A stretch of DNA of 64,000 bases from Motiliproteus sp965230735 (GCF_965230735.1 NZ_OZ246016.1:434001-498000); one strand, 5' to 3'. Positions 43,982-53,681 are shown, counted from the stretch's first letter. Made by a program: numbers and translations. The notes: a model not told the origin generated them from the sequence alone.

Positions 43982-45987
43982 AGCTGCTGAAAGCATTACG
44001 AACAAAACCCGCCGTCGAACCGAATCAGCCACCGACGGATTTTGACCTTGGGTCCCCTGCGACGGAGTTAGAACCGGTTCCCAGCAACCCATTTACCTCG
44101 GTCGAGTCCGAACCGCTGTTTGAACCGTTGTTTGAAAAGAGTGCCGACAACAGCCAAGCCAGCGATCCCGAATTGGACGCCGCTAATCTGACCAGTAAAC
44201 CAAGGCTTCGGCTTCCGGAAGTCGGCCAGTTGCTCGGCGAGTCCTACCAGTTACTGGCATTTCAGGCCGGCAGCTTCGGTCTGCGGGGAGCGGTGATCCA
44301 GAATGGTAAGCAACAAGCCAATATCCGCGCCCTGGCCGAATCACGAAACATCGACTTTACCCGCGCCGTTGCCGATGTACTGGATCAACTGCTGCAGCAA
44401 CACCGCCGCCTGCCGAAGAGAGCGATCCTGCTAACACCCTCGGTGGTGACCGCCCTGGTCCAACTACCGGTCAGCCCACTACGTCCGCGCAGCGACGAAC
44501 AGATGCAGGAGCTGATCCGATGGGAGCTCGAAGGCGCCATCAGCCAGCAGAACAAGCACTGGATGATCGGTTCGATGCTGGTCGAGCGAGGCTATCTGAC
44601 TCCGGATCAACGCGACGAGGTGGTCGAGCAGCTGCAGCAACGCCAGACCGAGGGTGGCCCCCAGTCGCTGGTCCGCTTTGGTGATCTGGCGGTCCAGCTC
44701 GGATTTATCGACCGTGACCAGCTTGAAGAGTGCTTCACCCTCCAAGGCAAGCTGATCTCCATCGATGACGATCTGGTCTACGGCTGGCAGGCCAGCGAGT
44801 CGACCCGTGAAGGTCCCAGCGACGAAGTGTTGATGTCCGAGGAGGAGGACAACGACAGCAGCCACCCCTGGCTGGTCAGCGGCATGAGCAAAACGCTGCA
44901 GCGCCGCTGGATCGGGGCCTTCAATCTCAATGGCCTGAAACTGGAGGCCTTCTATCCGGTAATCGGCAGCGCCTTCGCCGGGCTGGGCCAATACTGCGAG
45001 CTGGAGCTGCAATACCTGCTTGAAGTGCAGCAGGAGCAGTTGGCCCTGGTCAGCGGTAACCGTAATACCGTCGCCGAAATCCTGACCACGGCCCGCAGTC
45101 GCGGTCCGGTGGATCTGCACCAATGCCTGGATCTGATCGGCGTGCTGCCCAGCGACCTGAACCGGCTCTATATCAGTTGCAGCCAGGCCGAGCTCCAACC
45201 CGAGTTGCTGCAGGACCTTGCCGACCACCTGGGTATCGATGTTCAGCGATTCTCGGCGCAGAGTCACCATCTTGAGCTACCGGCCCGGGTACCGGCCGAT
45301 GCCCTGCTGGCGCTACAGGGCAGTATCAACCACCACTTTGGCCATCTGCCGATCACCCGTCAGAGTCGAATCAGCGCCACCGAGACCAAGAGCGCCCGCT
45401 GGAAGTCCTGGTTTCAACCCAAGAATCTTGCGGTTGCCGCCTCGGTGCTACTCGTGACTGGCATGTGCAGTTTTCTTGGCTGGATGGAGTGGAATACCCG
45501 TTTCCAGACCGAACGCCTGGCTGCTCTGGAAGCCGAGTTCGATCGGGAATTGAAGGTTAAGAATCAGCTCCAGGCCCTCTATGCCGACAGTCTGAAGATC
45601 AAGGGTGCCATCGCCGACTCCCAACAACAGAGCGATCTTACCCTGCTGCTGGCCAATGAGATCGAAGCCAATCTCGGCTACCGGGTTCAGAGTCTGTCAC
45701 CGTTGTTAAAAGCGATCGCCCTGGCCCTGAGCCCGGAGATCAGCCTGGGACAGATCTTAAAACAGGGGGACGACCTCAGCCTGGAGGTGGTCGCTCCGTC
45801 CAGTTCATCGGCACAGGAGTATGTCGCCCGACTCAGTGAGTTTGTTCAGCCGGTGGGTTACCAGGTAATGAATTCAAATCCCAAGGCGGATAGCGACGAT
45901 TTTCGACTGCTGGTGCAGTTGGCCTACCAACACGGACTGACGTCGCAACTGCTGGCCGGTTCCAACCCGGCTCAGGCAGGAGAATAG
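43978..45987 (+). CDS. PilM/PilN-type fusion (GspL-like) with an inserted GspE N-terminal-like domain
   Basis: 669-aa inner-membrane scaffold. N-terminal acidic low-complexity region (1-80); actin-like PilM/GspL cytoplasmic domain (about 85-470) containing an inserted segment (about 198-265, MLVERGYLTPDQRDEVVEQL ... FGDLAVQLGFIDRDQLEECF) that looks like the MshEN/GspE N-terminal fold; one membrane helix (483-503); periplasmic PilN-like part with coiled coil. Couples the ATPases to the periplasm. Lies 2 bp before the PilO-like gene. Confidence 0.75.
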   Translation: MKLLKALRTKPAVEPNQPPTDFDLGSPATELEPVPSNPFTSVESEPLFEPLFEKSADNSQASDPELDAANLTSKPRLRLPEVGQLLGESYQLLAFQAGSFGLRGAVIQNGKQQANIRALAESRNIDFTRAVADVLDQLLQQHRRLPKRAILLTPSVVTALVQLPVSPLRPRSDEQMQELIRWELEGAISQQNKHWMIGSMLVERGYLTPDQRDEVVEQLQQRQTEGGPQSLVRFGDLAVQLGFIDRDQLEECFTLQGKLISIDDDLVYGWQASESTREGPSDEVLMSEEEDNDSSHPWLVSGMSKTLQRRWIGAFNLNGLKLEAFYPVIGSAFAGLGQYCELELQYLLEVQQEQLALVSGNRNTVAEILTTARSRGPVDLHQCLDLIGVLPSDLNRLYISCSQAELQPELLQDLADHLGIDVQRFSAQSHHLELPARVPADALLALQGSINHHFGHLPITRQSRISATETKSARWKSWFQPKNLAVAASVLLVTGMCSFLGWMEWNTRFQTERLAALEAEFDRELKVKNQLQALYADSLKIKGAIADSQQQSDLTLLLANEIEANLGYRVQSLSPLLKAIALALSPEISLGQILKQGDDLSLEVVAPSSSSAQEYVARLSEFVQPVGYQVMNSNPKADSDDFRLLVQLAYQHGLTSQLLAGSNPAQAGE

Positions 45988-45989
45988 CG

Positions 45990-46607
45990 ATGCGGGCCAT
46001 CAAACAACGCTATCGCAACCTGTCGTCAACCGAACGTAAGCAGTTGCTGTTCGTGATCGCCCTGTTGAGCCTGGGAGCTTATCTGTTACTGGCCGCGATG
46101 ATGTGGGAGCAGATGTTCCAGGCCGAGAAACTGGCTAATCGCAAACAGAATCGAATCGACGTGCGTATCGGCAACTATGAAGCCCCGGAGATCGACCCTG
46201 CCTTTACCCAGGACGCCCTCGATCAGGTCAATGGCAAGCTGCGTGGCATCGAACAGCAGCTACTGCGGCTGAACCAAACCCTGTTGCCGCTGGATGCCCC
46301 CGATCTGAAGGAGCAGACCAAGCTGGAGCTGACCCGACTGGCCACCGGTAATCAGATCCAGATCGTCGAGCTACATACCCTCAACGGAGCCACCCGAGAG
46401 CTTCCCGAAGAGCTGCAGGGACAGGCCATTCACGAACTGTTTCGCGACCGCCCCTATTTCCGGGTGCTCTGTCGCGGCGGCTATTTCGACTTTATCCGCT
46501 ATATCGACAGCCTCGATCAGCTCAGCTTCCGCGGCTTTATCCGCAACCTCCAGATCCAGCCCGGTGAAACCGGCCCGCTGGAGATCCAGTTTGAACTACA
46601 GATGTAA
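45990..46607 (+). CDS. PilO/GspM-like inner-membrane subunit
   Basis: 205-aa protein with one membrane helix (about 18-38), a coiled-coil region (about 45-105) and a C-terminal ferredoxin-like domain ending FRVLCRGGYFDFIRYIDSLDQLSFRGFIRNLQIQ, typical of PilO. It completes a PilM-N-O-P-type alignment complex with its neighbours. Confidence 0.8.
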   Translation: MRAIKQRYRNLSSTERKQLLFVIALLSLGAYLLLAAMMWEQMFQAEKLANRKQNRIDVRIGNYEAPEIDPAFTQDALDQVNGKLRGIEQQLLRLNQTLLPLDAPDLKEQTKLELTRLATGNQIQIVELHTLNGATRELPEELQGQAIHELFRDRPYFRVLCRGGYFDFIRYIDSLDQLSFRGFIRNLQIQPGETGPLEIQFELQM

Positions 46608-46621
46608 CCGAGGACCCTGGC

Positions 46622-47719
46622 GTGACAGAAAGTACCGGGCTGGATAGCGCCCAACAGATCATCCAACTGATGGAACAATGCGTCGAGCTGGAAGCGTCCG
46701 ACCTGCACCTGTCCGCCGGTCTGCCCGCCACCTATCGAGTCCACGGCAAGATCAACCAACTCGGCGAGCACCATTACAGCGCCGACGAAGTTCAGGGCAT
46801 GGCCGATGCGCTGCTGAACGACAAACACCGTGAGCATTTCGCCCGCCATCTGACCCTGGACATGGGCTACACCACCCCCAAGGGATTCCGTTATCGGGTC
46901 AACCTGTACCGCGAGATGGGTAACTGTGCGCTGGCGATCCGTTATCTGGATGGCAGCCTCAAAACCACCCGCGAGCTGGGCCTACCGACCCAGATCAGCT
47001 ACCTGACCGGACTCAAAAGCGGCCTGGTGCTGGTCTGCGGTGCCACCGGGTCGGGCAAGAGCACCACCCTGACGGCGATCCTGAACGACATCAACGAAGC
47101 TCAGGAGAAGCACATCCTGACGGTCGAGGATCCGGTCGAATTTGTCCACGCCAATATCCGCTCCATCGTGCACCAACGCGAGCTCTATACCGACGTGCCC
47201 GACTTCGCCAGTGCGGTCAAAGCCGCGCTGCGGGAAGATCCGGATGTGATCATGGTCGGCGAGATGCGCGATCTGGATACCATGCGCACCGCCATCACCG
47301 CCGCCGAGACCGGCCACCTGGTGTTCTCGACCCTGCACACCAATGATGCGGTCGGCGTGGTCGAGCGGCTGATCGGCAGCTTCCCTGGTAACGAACAAGC
47401 CGTGGCTAGACAGCGGATCGCCCATGCGCTGAAGGCGGTGATCGCCCAGAACCTGGTCCCGACCGCCGACGGCAGCGGCCGGGTCGTGGCCGCCGAGATC
47501 CTGATGGTCACCAAAGCGGTGGCCAACCTGATCGAATCGGCCAAGTCCAATCAGATCTACTCGGTGATGGAGAGCAGCGCCCGCCAGGGAATGCAGACCC
47601 TGGATCAGGCCTTGGCCCGGCTGGTCCGGGCGCGTCAGATCACGCTGGAGTCGGCTCGTGCTCTCTGCCGTGATCCGGGCAGTTTTGAGCGGTTGATTCG
47701 AGGCGGAGCAGCGAAATAG
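46622..47719 (+). CDS. PilT-family retraction-type ATPase
   Basis: 365-aa hexameric ATPase from a GTG start (GAGGA upstream). Walker A CGATGSGKSTT, Asp box, Walker B IMVGEMRDLDTM, His box GHLVFSTLHTNDAV. The short N-terminal PAS-like domain (ASDLHLSAGLPATYRVHG) and C-terminal region match PilT/PilU rather than GspE. Its presence suggests the filament can be retracted. Lies 1 bp before the next ATPase gene. Confidence 0.92.
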   Translation: MTESTGLDSAQQIIQLMEQCVELEASDLHLSAGLPATYRVHGKINQLGEHHYSADEVQGMADALLNDKHREHFARHLTLDMGYTTPKGFRYRVNLYREMGNCALAIRYLDGSLKTTRELGLPTQISYLTGLKSGLVLVCGATGSGKSTTLTAILNDINEAQEKHILTVEDPVEFVHANIRSIVHQRELYTDVPDFASAVKAALREDPDVIMVGEMRDLDTMRTAITAAETGHLVFSTLHTNDAVGVVERLIGSFPGNEQAVARQRIAHALKAVIAQNLVPTADGSGRVVAAEILMVTKAVANLIESAKSNQIYSVMESSARQGMQTLDQALARLVRARQITLESARALCRDPGSFERLIRGGAAK

Positions 47720-47720
47720 C

Positions 47721-49322
47721 ATGGCCAACCTCGAACAACAGCTACTCCAAGCCGCCTCCCAGGCCGGGTTGATCGAACTGGCCGAACTACCGCAGCTCAA
47801 GACCCGAGCCCGGCGTAGCAACCTGCCATTGACCGAGCTGATCTGTCGCGACAAGCGCCTGCCGCAAACGGCGTTGTACCGGGCCCTGGCTGAAAGCCGG
47901 AGCCTGCCGTTTTACGAGCGCCGTGATATCGAGATTCAACCCAAGCTGTTAAACGCGTTCAATGCGCAGGTCCTATTGCGACGCTTGTTTCTGCCGGTCG
48001 AGCGAGACGGTGAGCTGCTGACCCTGATTACCGACCCGGATGATCGGATCGGCCTGGAAACCGTCCAGCGAACCCTCGGTCGCCCCGCTAGCACGGCGAT
48101 GGCCAACCCGCTGATGATCGAAGCCGTGCTGCGGGCCCACTTCAAGCAGTATGAGACCGGGCTCGATGCGATCTCGATCTTCAACGACATCATGAAGGAA
48201 GCCTACCTGCTGCAGGCCACCGACCTGCACTTCGAGGCCGAAGAGGATGGCATGCAGTTGCGGATGCGGGTCGACGGCAGCCTGCAGCCTTACGAGCGGC
48301 CGATCAGCAAGGAGCTGGCCGAATCACTGATCAGCCGGATCAAGGTTCTGTCCGGGCTCGATATCGCCGAGCAGTTTATGGCCCAGGACGGTGGCTTCAG
48401 CTACCGCATCGAAGGCTGGCCGGAGCTGGAAGAGATCGAAATGCGGGTCGCGACCATCCCGACCCGCTTCGGCGAGCGCGCCACCCTGCGGATCCTGGGC
48501 CAGAGCACCGGCGATCTGAGTCTGTCACAACTGGGCGTGCCGCAACCGCTGCTGGAGCCGATACTCGAGGCGATCCACAAGCCCTACGGCATCGTGCTGG
48601 TGACCGGTCCCACCGGCAGCGGCAAGAGCACCACCCTGTACGCCTCGCTACGGGAACTGGATGCTTCCCAGCGCAATATCATGACGGTGGAAGACCCGAT
48701 CGAGCAGGTGGTCGAAGGGATCTCCCAGGTCCAGGTGTCGGAAAAAGTCAGCTTCGCCAAAGCACTGCGTTCCTTCCTGCGCCATGACCCGGATGTGATG
48801 CTGGTCGGCGAAATCCGTGACGGCGAAACCGCCGAAACCGCCGTCCGCGCCGCGATGACCGGCCATATGGTGCTATCCACGCTACACACCAACAACGCCG
48901 TCTCCGCCGTCAGCCGGCTGGTCGATATCGGCTGCCCCGCCTACCTGATCGCCAGTACCCTGGTCGGCGTACTGGCCCAGCGCCTGCTGCGCCGCATCTG
49001 CCGCCACTGCAAAGAAAGCTATCCGGCCGATGCCCGCGAACTGGCCCTGCTGGAGCTTGAACAGCCGACCCAATTGCAGCGAGGCAGAGGCTGCTCCCAC
49101 TGCCTGGGATCCGGCTACAGCGGCCGGGTTGGTATCTACGAAACGCTGTGGCTGGACGAGCAACTGGAACAGCTGATCCACGAAGGGGCCGGTGACGATG
49201 CGATGAAGCGCTACGCCCAACAGGCAGGGCTGCTCAGCACCCTGTGGCAGGATGCCCGCGATAAAGTGCTCGAAGGGACCACCAGCCTGCAGGAAGCCCT
49301 GCTGATCTACCAGACCCGTTAA
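47721..49322 (+). CDS. PilB/GspE-type assembly ATPase with zinc motif
   Basis: 533-aa ATPase with the N-terminal MshEN-type domain (1-150), Walker A TGPTGSGKSTT, Walker B VMLVGEIRDGETAE, and the tetracysteine zinc motif CRHC ... CSHC typical of GspE/PilB. Likely powers pseudopilus assembly. Last gene of the first co-directional unit; a 128-bp spacer with a Fur-like site follows. Confidence 0.93.
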   Translation: MANLEQQLLQAASQAGLIELAELPQLKTRARRSNLPLTELICRDKRLPQTALYRALAESRSLPFYERRDIEIQPKLLNAFNAQVLLRRLFLPVERDGELLTLITDPDDRIGLETVQRTLGRPASTAMANPLMIEAVLRAHFKQYETGLDAISIFNDIMKEAYLLQATDLHFEAEEDGMQLRMRVDGSLQPYERPISKELAESLISRIKVLSGLDIAEQFMAQDGGFSYRIEGWPELEEIEMRVATIPTRFGERATLRILGQSTGDLSLSQLGVPQPLLEPILEAIHKPYGIVLVTGPTGSGKSTTLYASLRELDASQRNIMTVEDPIEQVVEGISQVQVSEKVSFAKALRSFLRHDPDVMLVGEIRDGETAETAVRAAMTGHMVLSTLHTNNAVSAVSRLVDIGCPAYLIASTLVGVLAQRLLRRICRHCKESYPADARELALLELEQPTQLQRGRGCSHCLGSGYSGRVGIYETLWLDEQLEQLIHEGAGDDAMKRYAQQAGLLSTLWQDARDKVLEGTTSLQEALLIYQTR

Positions 49323-49384
49323 CTACCCAATAATCGAGCAAGCGCAATTCAGGAGAGCAGATCGATGACAGCAGGCTTCACCCA

Positions 49385-49403
49385 AATAATAGTAATGATT
49401 ATT
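49385..49403. promoter_or_regulatory. Fur-like operator before the platform gene
   Basis: AATAATAGTAATGATTATT matches about 14 of 19 Fur consensus positions and lies 48 bp before the platform gene start, in an AT-rich spacer between the two halves of the secretion cluster. Confidence 0.6.
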
Positions 49404-49450
49404 TCTTAGTTTTTAATTTGAATCCCAATATCAATCAATAGGACCCCCAG

Positions 49451-50662
49451 ATGGCGACGTTTAAATACACCGCCCTGAACCCACAGGGTAAAGAGGTCAA
49501 CGGCACCATTGAAGCCGAAGATATCAATCAGGCCAGCGCCAAGCTTCGGAGTCAGTACGGTAGCCTCAAGAAAATTCGCAAAGTCGGCGTCAACCCGCTG
49601 GCGGTATTGGGCAGATTCAGCCTGAGCCGCTACACCAGCGCCAAGGCGATCGACAAGGTGCTGTTTTTCCGGCAGCTGGCCCTGATGCTTCGCTCCGGCA
49701 ACACCCTGACCCAGGCGCTGGAGATCTCCTCGGAGATGTGTCAGAAGCGCGACCTGCAAAAAGCGATTCAGAACATGCTGATGCGGATCCAATCCGGTAG
49801 TAGTTTTGCGGTCGCGGTTGAGGCTCAGGGCCGGGTATTCCCGCCGGTCGCCGCCAAGCTGATCGCTACCGCCGAGATCTCCGGTGAGCTGCAATCGACA
49901 CTGGAACGCCTGGCCGAGAACCTCGAGCGCAGCGCCGCGGTGAAGCGTCAGTTGATCTCCAGCATGACCTACCCGGCGATCCTGTTGTTGGTCGCGTTCG
50001 GCGTCTTTATCGGCCTGGCGGTCGGCATCGTACCCAAGTTCGCCAAGCTGCTCGAAGGCAAGTCCCAGCAGCTGCCACCGATCTCCCAGGCGATGCTCGA
50101 TACCTCCGCTTGGCTGATCGATTACGGCCCCTACGTCGGCAGTGGTCTGCTGGCGGCGGTCTTCTTAACCCTGGTGGCCTATACCACCGGTCCCGGCAAG
50201 GCGGTGATCGATCGCGTGCTGCTCAACCTGCCGGTGATTGGGACCAGTATCCGCACCAGCGGTATGGCCCAGATGGGTTGGACCCTGTCGATGCTGCTGG
50301 GCAGCGGCCTGACCGTACTGGAATCACTGCGTGTTCTCAGTGGTGTGCTGGGTAACCGTCGCTTAGAGCTCTGTTTCGAGCATGCCGCCAAAGACATCCT
50401 TTCCGGTCACAGCCTGGCCTACGGACTACGCCAGTCTCATATCCCGGTCATGGTCCAGCATATGACCGGCATCGGTGAGCGCAGTGGTGAGTTGGAACAC
50501 GTGATGACCGAGCTGGGCAAGTTCTACCAATCCCAGTCAGAAATTCGGATCAAAAAGATGATGGGCATGATCGAGCCAGCGATGACCCTAGTGATCGGTG
50601 GCATGGTCGCGTTCGTATATATCGGCTTCTTCAAAGCCATGATGCAGGTCTCTGCGGGATAG
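49451..50662 (+). CDS. PilC/GspF-type inner-membrane platform protein
   Basis: 403-aa polytopic protein with the two GspF repeats: the first around FFRQLALMLRSGNTLTQALEIS, the second around MGWTLSMLLGSGLTVLESLRVLSG, with GERSGELEHVMTELGKFY and three membrane helices. Starts the second half of the cluster after an AT-rich spacer; 19 bp precede the next ATPase gene. Confidence 0.93.
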   Translation: MATFKYTALNPQGKEVNGTIEAEDINQASAKLRSQYGSLKKIRKVGVNPLAVLGRFSLSRYTSAKAIDKVLFFRQLALMLRSGNTLTQALEISSEMCQKRDLQKAIQNMLMRIQSGSSFAVAVEAQGRVFPPVAAKLIATAEISGELQSTLERLAENLERSAAVKRQLISSMTYPAILLLVAFGVFIGLAVGIVPKFAKLLEGKSQQLPPISQAMLDTSAWLIDYGPYVGSGLLAAVFLTLVAYTTGPGKAVIDRVLLNLPVIGTSIRTSGMAQMGWTLSMLLGSGLTVLESLRVLSGVLGNRRLELCFEHAAKDILSGHSLAYGLRQSHIPVMVQHMTGIGERSGELEHVMTELGKFYQSQSEIRIKKMMGMIEPAMTLVIGGMVAFVYIGFFKAMMQVSAG

Positions 50663-50681
50663 AGAAGATAAGGAATCAGCC

Positions 50682-52052
50682 ATGAAACTCGCACTCAACG
50701 ATATCAAACTCAATCCCGATGAACTGAGCTTTGCCTCGGAAGAAACCGGGATCGATACTGGCGCGGCCACCGATACCCTGGATGACCTCAGTGTTCCGCG
50801 CTACCTCAACCGCACCCTGGCCAACTCCATCGAGCTGGGTGCTTCGGATATTCACTTCGAACCCTACGCCGATTTCTACCGGATCCGTTTCCGAGTCGAC
50901 GGGGTGATGCGCGATATCGCCGATATGCCGCGCGGCTTCGGCCACCTGGTCGCCACCCGCCTGAAAGTGATCGCCGGCCTGGATATCTCCGAGCAGCGCA
51001 TCACCCAGGGCGGTCGCTTCCGGATGGTGATCGATGCCAATAACGGATTGGATTTTCGCTGCTCGGTACTGCCGACCATGCACGGCGAGACCATCGTGCT
51101 GCGACTGCTCTATCTACCCGAGCAGATGTTGGAACTGGACAAACTGGGACTGACCCCTCAGCAGGCGGCGCCGATCCTCGATGCGATCAACCGGCTGCAG
51201 GGGATGGTGTTGGTCACCGGCCCGACCGGCAGCGGCAAGACCGTGTCGCTCTACACCCTGATCAAACATATCAGTCAGCAACCCCGCAATATCTACACTC
51301 TGGAGGATCCGGTCGAGATCGACCTGGTCGGGGTCAACCAGATCAACATCGGCGAACGGGTCAACTTTACCGAGGCAGCCCGAACCATCATGCGTCAGGA
51401 TCCCGACGTGATCATGCTCGGTGAGATGCGCGATCGGGAGACTATCGACACCGCCATCAAAGCCGCCCATACCGGCCACCTGGTGCTCTCGACCCTGCAC
51501 GCCAATACCGCCCCCAAGGCGGTACCAAGGCTGCGCAACCTCGGGGTCGATCCCTACGACATCGCCTCCACCGTCACGCTGGTGATCAGTCAGCGGCTGT
51601 TGCGACGTCTCGACCCCGACAACCGCGAACAGATCGCCGTTCCCCGTGAGCGTTTGCTGGCACTGGGTTTCAAGGATGAAGAGATCAACGGCCTGACGCT
51701 CTACCGGGCCAAGCCGGGCAACAACCAGACCGGTTACAAAGGCCGGATCGGCGTGTTTCAGGTGATGCCGGTCGATGACGGCCTGGCCCGCACCATCGCT
51801 GAAGGTGCCAGTGACGCCGATATCGAGGCTTATCTGGAACAGCGGGGTGTTCAGGATATGCGCCGCAGCGCACTGGAGCACGTCAAAGCCGGTATCACCG
51901 ATATCGACGAAGTCGAACGGGTACTGGGGATGCTTCCAATCCCTCTACGCGATGGCCATCCGACAAAGCAACGGGATACGCTCGACTTCGACATCCATCC
52001 GGCGCCCGACAACCTGGTCGAGCCGACAACCGAACAGCCGCTGGGAGTCTGA
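50682..52052 (+). CDS. Second PilB/GspE-type ATPase, lacking the zinc tetracysteine
   Basis: 456-aa ATPase with intact Walker A TGPTGSGKTVS, Walker B IMLGEMRDRET and HLVLSTLHANTAP box, so probably active. The N-terminal MshEN domain is shortened and the CXXC pairs found in the first ATPase are absent (region reads LDPDNREQIAVPRERL). A second assembly-type ATPase in one cluster is unusual; it may act at a different stage or on a different filament. Lies 3 bp before a pseudopilin gene. Confidence 0.9.
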   Translation: MKLALNDIKLNPDELSFASEETGIDTGAATDTLDDLSVPRYLNRTLANSIELGASDIHFEPYADFYRIRFRVDGVMRDIADMPRGFGHLVATRLKVIAGLDISEQRITQGGRFRMVIDANNGLDFRCSVLPTMHGETIVLRLLYLPEQMLELDKLGLTPQQAAPILDAINRLQGMVLVTGPTGSGKTVSLYTLIKHISQQPRNIYTLEDPVEIDLVGVNQINIGERVNFTEAARTIMRQDPDVIMLGEMRDRETIDTAIKAAHTGHLVLSTLHANTAPKAVPRLRNLGVDPYDIASTVTLVISQRLLRRLDPDNREQIAVPRERLLALGFKDEEINGLTLYRAKPGNNQTGYKGRIGVFQVMPVDDGLARTIAEGASDADIEAYLEQRGVQDMRRSALEHVKAGITDIDEVERVLGMLPIPLRDGHPTKQRDTLDFDIHPAPDNLVEPTTEQPLGV

Positions 52053-52055
52053 AAC

Positions 52056-52784
52056 ATGCACAACAAACAACAGCAGGGCTTTACCCTGATCGAACTACTG
52101 GTGGTGGTCTCGGTACTGGCCGCCATGGCGACCGTCGCCGTGGTCGCCATCGGGGGGTATGACCAACGTGCCCGCGAAGAATTGGTCGTTACCGAAATGA
52201 AACAGATCGCCAATGCGATCTATCGATTCAAGCGCGATACCGGCTACTACCCCGAGCAGGGTCCCTTTGCGGGTATGGCTGCCAACCAGGCCGATCTGGG
52301 ATTTCTATTTGTCTCACCTCGAGACGATGGGCCAAATGACAGCACCTTTGGGGCTGAGCAGATGCCTTGGAACCTGGATGCTGGGCGCGGCTGGAACGGA
52401 CCATATCTCTCCGCCGATAACCTACAGCGTATGAGCCTGGAAGACTGCGACCTGCCCGCAGGTGTGGGTGGACTAGACATCTTTGCGCTCAACGTCACCC
52501 GCACCGCGGACCGTGACGCCATTATCGCGCTGGACGATCCGTTCGAACGTAGTCGCACCTATACCAATACCGATAGCTGCTTTGTACTCAGCGACAAAGG
52601 AACCTGGATGCAACGAAATGCACCTGGGCAAGCCTATCGCTACGACATCGCCTTCACCAACAACCTGTTCCCGCAGTGCCCAACCAGTGGCAATGGCTGT
52701 GTCGCACTGCTGAGTGCCGGCCCGGATGGCGAATACGACAACGGCGGCGATGACGACATCGTCAGAATTTTGGGAGTGAACTAA
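52056..52784 (+). CDS. GspG-type pseudopilin
   Basis: 242-aa pseudopilin with an 8-residue leader and canonical site QQQG-FTLIELLVVVSVLAAM (Gly-1, Glu+5), a hydrophobic helix, and a GspG-like domain (REELVVTEMKQIANAIYRFKRDTGYYPEQGPFAG; closing AGPDGEYDNGGDDDIV). Larger than typical GspG. Its stop overlaps the next ATG. Confidence 0.9.
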   Translation: MHNKQQQGFTLIELLVVVSVLAAMATVAVVAIGGYDQRAREELVVTEMKQIANAIYRFKRDTGYYPEQGPFAGMAANQADLGFLFVSPRDDGPNDSTFGAEQMPWNLDAGRGWNGPYLSADNLQRMSLEDCDLPAGVGGLDIFALNVTRTADRDAIIALDDPFERSRTYTNTDSCFVLSDKGTWMQRNAPGQAYRYDIAFTNNLFPQCPTSGNGCVALLSAGPDGEYDNGGDDDIVRILGVN

Positions 52785-53665
52785 TGCACAGCAACAAACC
52801 GAATCAGCAAGGCTTTACCCTGCTGGAACTGATCGTCGTGGTCGGCGTACTGGGCCTGATCACCGCCATGGCCACCGATTTTATGGTCAACCAGACCAAT
52901 CAGCAGCGGTTCGACACCACCAAGCTACGGCTGGAACAGATCCGCTACGCCATTATTGGTGACAGCTCCCGAAGCCTGAATGGTCAACCTGCTTTCAGCG
53001 GCTATATCGCCGACACCGGCCGGGTACCCTCCCAGTTACGCCAACTGGTCAGCAACGATGCCTATTGCACCAGCGATGACAGTTTGACCGAGGCCGTCTG
53101 TGGCGCCGATTGGTTTGGCGGCGCCAGTAATTGGAAAGGTCCTTACCTGCCGATCAGTAACGGCAACGACTATCTCCTCGACGGCTGGGGCAATGGCAGT
53201 AGCGATCGCTACAACTTCGGCTGGAGTTACAGTGGTAGCGCCGGTAGCGACATCACCATCACCAGCCTTGGAATGGACGGCAGCAACGGCAGCAGCTCCA
53301 CCAATGCAGTGGATCAGTCCTATGAAGCCGACCAGAGTCTAACCATTCTCGCCTGGCAATACGCTGGTCGCAACGTGGACGTCGGCCTGACCAATAACAG
53401 CGCCGACAATGACGCCTACTTCTGCCTGGTAACTCAGGAACCCGGCGGTGGCAGCCAGACCATCGATCTGAATACCACCCCGGCACCAACAATCAGCGCC
53501 ACTGATGTCTTCGGTTTGGTCGATCTGGATATCTATAAGAAAGATGGTGTTGAAACCGATGACTGTAGTGCCATCTCGCTACATGCCAGTTCTTCGGTCG
53601 TGCCAGTGATCGCCCACAACCTCTACAGTCTTGGCGCTGGAGATCTGGAAGTAACCATCAACTAG
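52784..53665 (+). CDS. Third pseudopilin, GspG/H-like
   Basis: 293-aa protein with a 10-residue leader and canonical site NQQG-FTLLELIVVVGVLGLI, then a Gly/Ser/Asn-rich domain (SNGNDYLLDGWGNGSSDRYNFGWSYSG). The start overlaps the previous stop (TAATG). Last gene of the machine. Confidence 0.88.
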   Translation: MHSNKPNQQGFTLLELIVVVGVLGLITAMATDFMVNQTNQQRFDTTKLRLEQIRYAIIGDSSRSLNGQPAFSGYIADTGRVPSQLRQLVSNDAYCTSDDSLTEAVCGADWFGGASNWKGPYLPISNGNDYLLDGWGNGSSDRYNFGWSYSGSAGSDITITSLGMDGSNGSSSTNAVDQSYEADQSLTILAWQYAGRNVDVGLTNNSADNDAYFCLVTQEPGGGSQTIDLNTTPAPTISATDVFGLVDLDIYKKDGVETDDCSAISLHASSSVVPVIAHNLYSLGAGDLEVTIN

Positions 53666-53681
53666 AACTGGTTGAGAAAAG

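Noticed and set aside
38920..53665. Canonical type II secretion (gsp) operon
   Set aside because: Gene order and content differ: no gspI-J-K set or prepilin peptidase is present, while a PilT ATPase and two PilB-type ATPases are.
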